Shown one piece after another: positions 1-3,081 of a stretch of DNA of 5,344 bases (within the stretch, counting starts at the first letter, position 1; each line of letters begins with the position of its first letter). Both the position numbers and the translations under genes were made by a program. The notes beneath the pieces were generated by a model. That model worked only from the letters and a program-made list of their open reading frames with translations, did not search any database and had not been told where the DNA came from. The stretch spans positions 1-5,344 of the forward strand of contig JAFGPY010000364.1 in the NCBI GenBank assembly GCA_016935955.1, in the 5' to 3' direction. The stretch comes from Planctomycetota bacterium (GTDB taxonomy: Bacteria > Planctomycetota > Phycisphaerae > FEN-1346 > JAACEH01).

Positions 1-1048
1 CTCGTGGCTGATCCTGTTCGCCGTGGTCTTCTGGAACCTCGCCAAGTCGTACTACCCGAAGTACTTCTCCGATCTGCCGTCCGAAACGGTCTACCTTCTG
101 TCGCTGATCGCCACGGTGCTCTACCTTGGCTCCTTGCTGCTTCACGAGTTTGGCCATGCCCTGGCCGCCAAGGCCTTCGGCGTGCCGGTGCTGTCGGTCG
201 AGCTGTTCGCCCTGGGCGGCGTGGCCCGCATGGGCGGCTTCACGCGGCGTCCGCGCGATGAGTTCGTCATGGCCGCGGCCGGACCCGTGGTCTCGCTGGT
301 TCTTGCCGTCGTGTTCGCCGTCGTAGCGGCAATCTGCGAATTCATCCTGGTGTCGCCGCCGGTCGTCGTGGACCTGTTCTGGAGAGTGGCCCAGTTCAAC
401 ACGGCCGTCATGATCTTCAACCTCCTGCCGGCCTATCCGCTGGACGGCGGACGCCTTCTGCAGGGCGTGCTCTGGTGGATGACCGGCCGACGCACCTTGT
501 CGGCGGGCATAGCCGCCGCGGCGGGCTTCGTACTGGCTGCGGCAATGATTGCTCTCGGGACGTACTTCTACGTCACCGAAGGCCGCCTGGACGTGGGGAC
601 CATCTGGCCGATCGCCCTGGGCGTGTTCATCGGCTCGGCCGCCCTGGGTGCGTACCGCTCGACGCGGAACGTCGAACGAATGGGCCGCATGACCGCCGGG
701 CAGGCCATCGACCCGAACGTCCAGGCCGTGGTCGTCGAGACCACGCAGCCCCAGAGCGGGCCGGTCCGGATCCAGACGGCCCTGCCCGTGGTGATGCTTC
801 TGGACGAGCAGGGCCGCGCCGCCGGGGCGCTGGTGGCCCCCGGCAAGGCCCGCAACCTGTCGCAGTATGACGGCGACTGGCCGACGGTGGTCCTGGAAGC
901 CGAGCGCCGCGTGCCCGAGACGATGCCATTGCTGGAGACGATCGACCGCATGAGCCGCATGGGCACCTTCTGGATCGTCGTCGAGAACGCCGAGGGCGGC
1001 TACGTCGGCACCGTGACCACGCCGGGCCTGCGGCAGATGCTGCGGTGA
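1..1048 (+). CDS. Site-2-protease family (M50) membrane zinc metalloprotease, 5'-truncated
   Basis: The frame is open from the window edge (first full codon at base 2) to TGA at 1046-1048, giving 348 visible residues. The GTG at 23 is an internal valine and not a convincing start, because hydrophobic sequence (SWLILFA) continues upstream of it; relatives begin with a similar first membrane helix. Seen: HEFGH zinc-binding motif at bases 143-157 within a membrane helix, and the second M50 motif NLLPAYPLDGG at about 419-451, whose Asp is the third metal ligand. About five or six hydrophobic segments follow the order expected for the SpoIVFB/Rip3-like group. The last 120 or so residues after RNVERMGRMTAGQAI are soluble and sit where related proteases carry paired CBS domains, but here the CBS pattern is weak. 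Members cleave membrane-embedded substrates such as anti-sigma factors; the substrate here cannot be told. Family sure, exact role unknown. Confidence 0.9.
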   Translation, partial: SWLILFAVVFWNLAKSYYPKYFSDLPSETVYLLSLIATVLYLGSLLLHEFGHALAAKAFGVPVLSVELFALGGVARMGGFTRRPRDEFVMAAAGPVVSLVLAVVFAVVAAICEFILVSPPVVVDLFWRVAQFNTAVMIFNLLPAYPLDGGRLLQGVLWWMTGRRTLSAGIAAAAGFVLAAAMIALGTYFYVTEGRLDVGTIWPIALGVFIGSAALGAYRSTRNVERMGRMTAGQAIDPNVQAVVVETTQPQSGPVRIQTALPVVMLLDEQGRAAGALVAPGKARNLSQYDGDWPTVVLEAERRVPETMPLLETIDRMSRMGTFWIVVENAEGGYVGTVTTPGLRQMLR

Positions 1049-1086
1049 GGCCGAAACCCCGCCCCGGCATGGAACCTTCATTTTCC

Positions 1087-1114
1087 TTGACCGCCGTGCC
1101 GATAGGATTATCAT
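1087..1114 (+). promoter_or_regulatory. Sigma70-type promoter for the cimA leader transcript
   Basis: TTGACC (1087-1092) and TATCAT (1109-1114) are separated by 16 bp, each one or two bases from the -35 and -10 consensus. They stand out in an AT-richer patch of an otherwise GC-rich gap, 39 bases after the protease stop codon. Transcription would start near 1120-1122, about 35 bases before the leader peptide start. Found by eye only. Confidence 0.6.
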
Positions 1115-1156
1115 AGTGTGTCTCTGTGAAACAGGCACGTGGGAGGTTCTGGCGCA

Positions 1157-1258
1157 ATGGCCAACCGGAAGGTGACATGTCGTTGTGATGCTCGCAACGG
1201 GTCCCGGATGGCCGTGCGCCGCATCATCGTCATCGTACCCGGTGCCTCCGGGGCGTGA
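1157..1258 (+). CDS. Leader peptide of the cimA attenuator (33 aa, Ile/Val-rich)
   Basis: ATG at 1157 lies 10 bases after a strong Shine-Dalgarno GGGAGG (1141-1146) and runs 33 codons to TGA at 1256-1258. Residues 23-27 are Ile-Ile-Val-Ile-Val (ATC ATC GTC ATC GTA, 1223-1237), followed by PGASGA. A short peptide with consecutive codons for the pathway end product, lying between a promoter and an intrinsic terminator ahead of an isoleucine-pathway gene, is the classic layout of trp/ilv-type attenuation. The peptide itself would have no function beyond ribosome stalling when charged tRNA-Ile (or tRNA-Val) is scarce. The N-terminal part (MANRKVTCRC...) resembles nothing I recognise. The alternative is a chance ORF, but SD, codon run and RNA folds agree. 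Confidence 0.7.
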   Translation: MANRKVTCRCDARNGSRMAVRRIIVIVPGASGA

Positions 1259-1318
1259 CGCCGCGCTTCAAACGCTCAAACCCCGGAGCCGACCCAGCAA
1301 GGTGCTTCGGGGTTTTTT
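1201..1318 (+). promoter_or_regulatory. Ribosome-mediated transcription attenuator upstream of cimA
   Basis: Four strands can be paired by hand. Strand 1 (1201-1208, GTCCCGGA) pairs with strand 2 (1247-1254, TCCGGGGC) over 8 bp with one GU. Strand 2 (CTCCGGGG, 1246-1253) pairs perfectly over 8 bp with strand 3 (CCCCGGAG, 1281-1288), and the helix can be extended past small bulges by 1241-1244 with 1290-1294. Strand 3 (1278-1289) pairs with strand 4 (1304-1315) to form the terminator. A ribosome stalled at the Ile codons (from 1223) covers strand 1 and leaves strand 2 free for the 2:3 antiterminator; one that reaches the stop at 1256 covers strand 2 and allows termination. Pairings are seen in the sequence; the mechanism is inferred from the trp/ilv/leu paradigm. 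Confidence 0.68.
1278..1318 (+). terminator. Rho-independent terminator (attenuator strands 3:4)
   Basis: AAACCCCGGAGC (1278-1289) pairs with GCTTCGGGGTTT (1304-1315) in a 12-bp stem with one GU pair and a 14-base loop; six T follow at 1313-1318. It lies 20 bases after the leader-peptide stop and 46 bases before the cimA start, so it acts in the cimA leader and is too far from the protease gene to be its dedicated terminator. Confidence 0.82.
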
Positions 1319-1364
1319 GTTGTCCTGATTTCAGAGCGAGGCGGCCCCAGCGGCCGAATGAGAT

Positions 1365-2939
1365 ATGACCAGACTGGTAACCTACGACACGACGTTGCGC
1401 GACGGCGCACAGACCGAAGGCGTCTCCTTCAGCCTGGACGACAAACTCATGATCGCCCGGCGGCTCGACCTGCTGGGCATCGACTACATCGAGGGCGGCT
1501 TCCCGCACTCCAACGCCAAGGACGAGGCCCTGTTCCGCGAATTGCGGCGCGAGCCCCTGTCGCACGCCCGCATCACGTCGTTCGGCATGACGCGCCGCGC
1601 CGGTGTCAAGGCGGCCGACGACGTGGGACTGGCCTCCCTGCTGGCCAGCGAGACGCCGGCCTGCACCCTGGTCGGCAAGTCGTGGGACTTCCACGTCACC
1701 GGCGCCCTGCGGGTGTCGCTCGACGAGAACCTGAAGATGATCGCCGACTCGGTCGGCTACCTGAAGGACCGCGGCCGCGAGGTGCTCTTCGACGCCGAGC
1801 ACTTCTTCGACGGCTACCGGGCCAACGGCGAGTACGCGCTGGCGTGCCTTCAGGCGGCCGCCGACGCCGGGGCCGACTGGCTCGTGCTCTGCGACACCAA
1901 TGGCGGCACGCTGCCGAGCGAGATCGAGGCCACGGTGCGGGCGGTGGCCGAACGGTTCTCTGTGGCCGTCGGCATCCACACGCACAACGACACGGGGCTG
2001 GCCGTGGCCGGGACCCTGGCCGCCGTGGCGGCCGGCTGCACGCAGGTCCAGGGCACGATCAACGGCCTGGGCGAGCGTTGCGGCAATGCCGATCTCTGCA
2101 CGTGCATCGCCAACCTGCAACTGAAGCTCGGCCACGAACTGTTGCCGCAGGATCGCATGCAGCACCTGACCGAAACGTCGCGGTTCGTCTACGAGATCTG
2201 CAACATGAACCTCGTGGCCAACCAGCCGTACGTCGGCCCGAGCGCCTTCGCCCATAAGGGAGGCATGCACGCTTCGGCCGTGGCCCGCGACACGCGGAGC
2301 TACGAGCACGTGGTGCCGGACCAGGTGGGCAACACCCGCCGCATCCTGATCAGCGAGTTGGCCGGCGCGAGCAACGTGGCCAGCAAAGCCAGCAAGTTCA
2401 ACGTGCAGGACGACAAGGCGCTGATGGCCCGGCTGCGCGACCGCGTGCAGGAACTGGAAAACGACGGCTACCAGTTCGAGGCGGCCGAGGCGTCGTTCGA
2501 AATGTTGTTGCGGCGGGAACTGGGACAGCAGACCCGGTTCTTCGACCTCGACAACTATCACGTGAACATCTACAAGGACGACGGCAAGGCCCCGGTCACG
2601 GTGGCCACGGTGAAGATTCGCATCGACGGCCAGTTGGAGCACCACGTGGCCGAGGGTGACGGCCCGGTCAACGCCCTGGACGCCGCCCTGCGGAAGGCGC
2701 TGCTCGGCTACTATCCGAACCTGTCGGGGATGAACCTGACGGACTACAAGGTCCGCGTCATCAACTCGCAGGCAGCCACGGCCGCCAAGGTCCGCGTGAC
2801 GATCGAGTCGAAGGACCAGGACGAGCATTGGGGCACGGTCGGCGTGTCGGAGAACATCATCGACGCCTCGTGGCGGGCTCTGACCGACTCGATCGAGTAC
2901 AAGCTGCTGAAAGACCGCGAGGCGACGGCCGGGCAGTAG
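1365..2939 (+). CDS. cimA: (R)-citramalate synthase
   Basis: Condenses acetyl-CoA with pyruvate to (R)-citramalate, the first step of the threonine-independent route to 2-oxobutyrate and isoleucine (cytosolic). The 524-residue length fits the CimA family. Seen in order: DTTLRDGAQ at residues 8-16 with the catalytic Arg and metal-binding Asp of the HMGL-like TIM barrel; EGVSFSLDDK and YIEGGFP, typical of the citramalate rather than the 2-isopropylmalate synthase branch; HTHND metal site at residues 205-209; HKGGMHASAV in the linker; and from about residue 390 a LeuA-type C-terminal regulatory domain ending VSENIIDASW...EYKLLK, where isoleucine feedback is expected. The start gives the family N-terminus (MTRLVTYDTTLRDG); the ribosome site is weak (GAG just before the start). 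Control by the attenuator at 1201-1318 is likely. valS follows after 142 bases. LeuA or homocitrate synthase are less likely from the motif pattern. Confidence 0.93.
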   Translation: MTRLVTYDTTLRDGAQTEGVSFSLDDKLMIARRLDLLGIDYIEGGFPHSNAKDEALFRELRREPLSHARITSFGMTRRAGVKAADDVGLASLLASETPACTLVGKSWDFHVTGALRVSLDENLKMIADSVGYLKDRGREVLFDAEHFFDGYRANGEYALACLQAAADAGADWLVLCDTNGGTLPSEIEATVRAVAERFSVAVGIHTHNDTGLAVAGTLAAVAAGCTQVQGTINGLGERCGNADLCTCIANLQLKLGHELLPQDRMQHLTETSRFVYEICNMNLVANQPYVGPSAFAHKGGMHASAVARDTRSYEHVVPDQVGNTRRILISELAGASNVASKASKFNVQDDKALMARLRDRVQELENDGYQFEAAEASFEMLLRRELGQQTRFFDLDNYHVNIYKDDGKAPVTVATVKIRIDGQLEHHVAEGDGPVNALDAALRKALLGYYPNLSGMNLTDYKVRVINSQAATAAKVRVTIESKDQDEHWGTVGVSENIIDASWRALTDSIEYKLLKDREATAGQ

Positions 2940-2964
2940 CCGACGAACGCACGCGGCAGCAAAT

Positions 2965-2992
2965 GTAGAGGCACGGCGCGGGCGTGCCCGCG
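2965..2992 (+). repeat. REP-like element: GTAG tetranucleotide plus imperfect palindrome
   Basis: GTAG (2965-2968) is followed by a GC-rich palindrome that can fold as GGCACG (2970-2975) with CGTGCC (2983-2988), or alternatively as CGCGGG (2977-2982) with CCCGCG (2987-2992). A GTAG or GGAG just 5' of a hairpin in an intergenic space is the REP signature. It shares GGCACGG with the repeats in valS but is not the same sequence. Only one copy is in view, so repeat status is inferred. No T-run follows, so it is not an obvious terminator. Confidence 0.4.
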
Positions 2993-3001
2993 AAGACTCC
3001 T

Positions 3002-3054
3002 TACACCCGGCATGGCGGCGGACAACGGCCGCCATGGCACCCGAGTGGAGTGTA
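3002..3054 (+). repeat. Dyad-symmetric element in the cimA-valS gap
   Basis: A perfect 9-bp inverted repeat, CATGGCGGC (3011-3019) with GCCGCCATG (3028-3036), encloses an 8-base loop. It is framed by a 5-bp outer pair, TACAC (3002-3006) with GTGTA (3050-3054). It ends 27 bases before the valS start. No T-tract follows, so it is either a valS 5'-UTR structure, a mRNA-stabilising end for cimA, or a dispersed repeat. I see no convincing promoter for valS in this gap. Confidence 0.4.
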
Positions 3055-3081
3055 CGGAACAACCAGGAACGCGAGCAGACC

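Noticed and set aside
4..261. Short + frames at the window start (4-261, 126-326)
   Set aside because: Out-of-frame shadows of the M50 protease, which carries HEFGH and the LDGG motif in its own frame.
1121..1318. T-box riboswitch or other ligand riboswitch ahead of cimA
   Set aside because: I see no T-box sequence or specifier-loop layout; the SD plus leader peptide with an Ile/Val codon run explains the region better.
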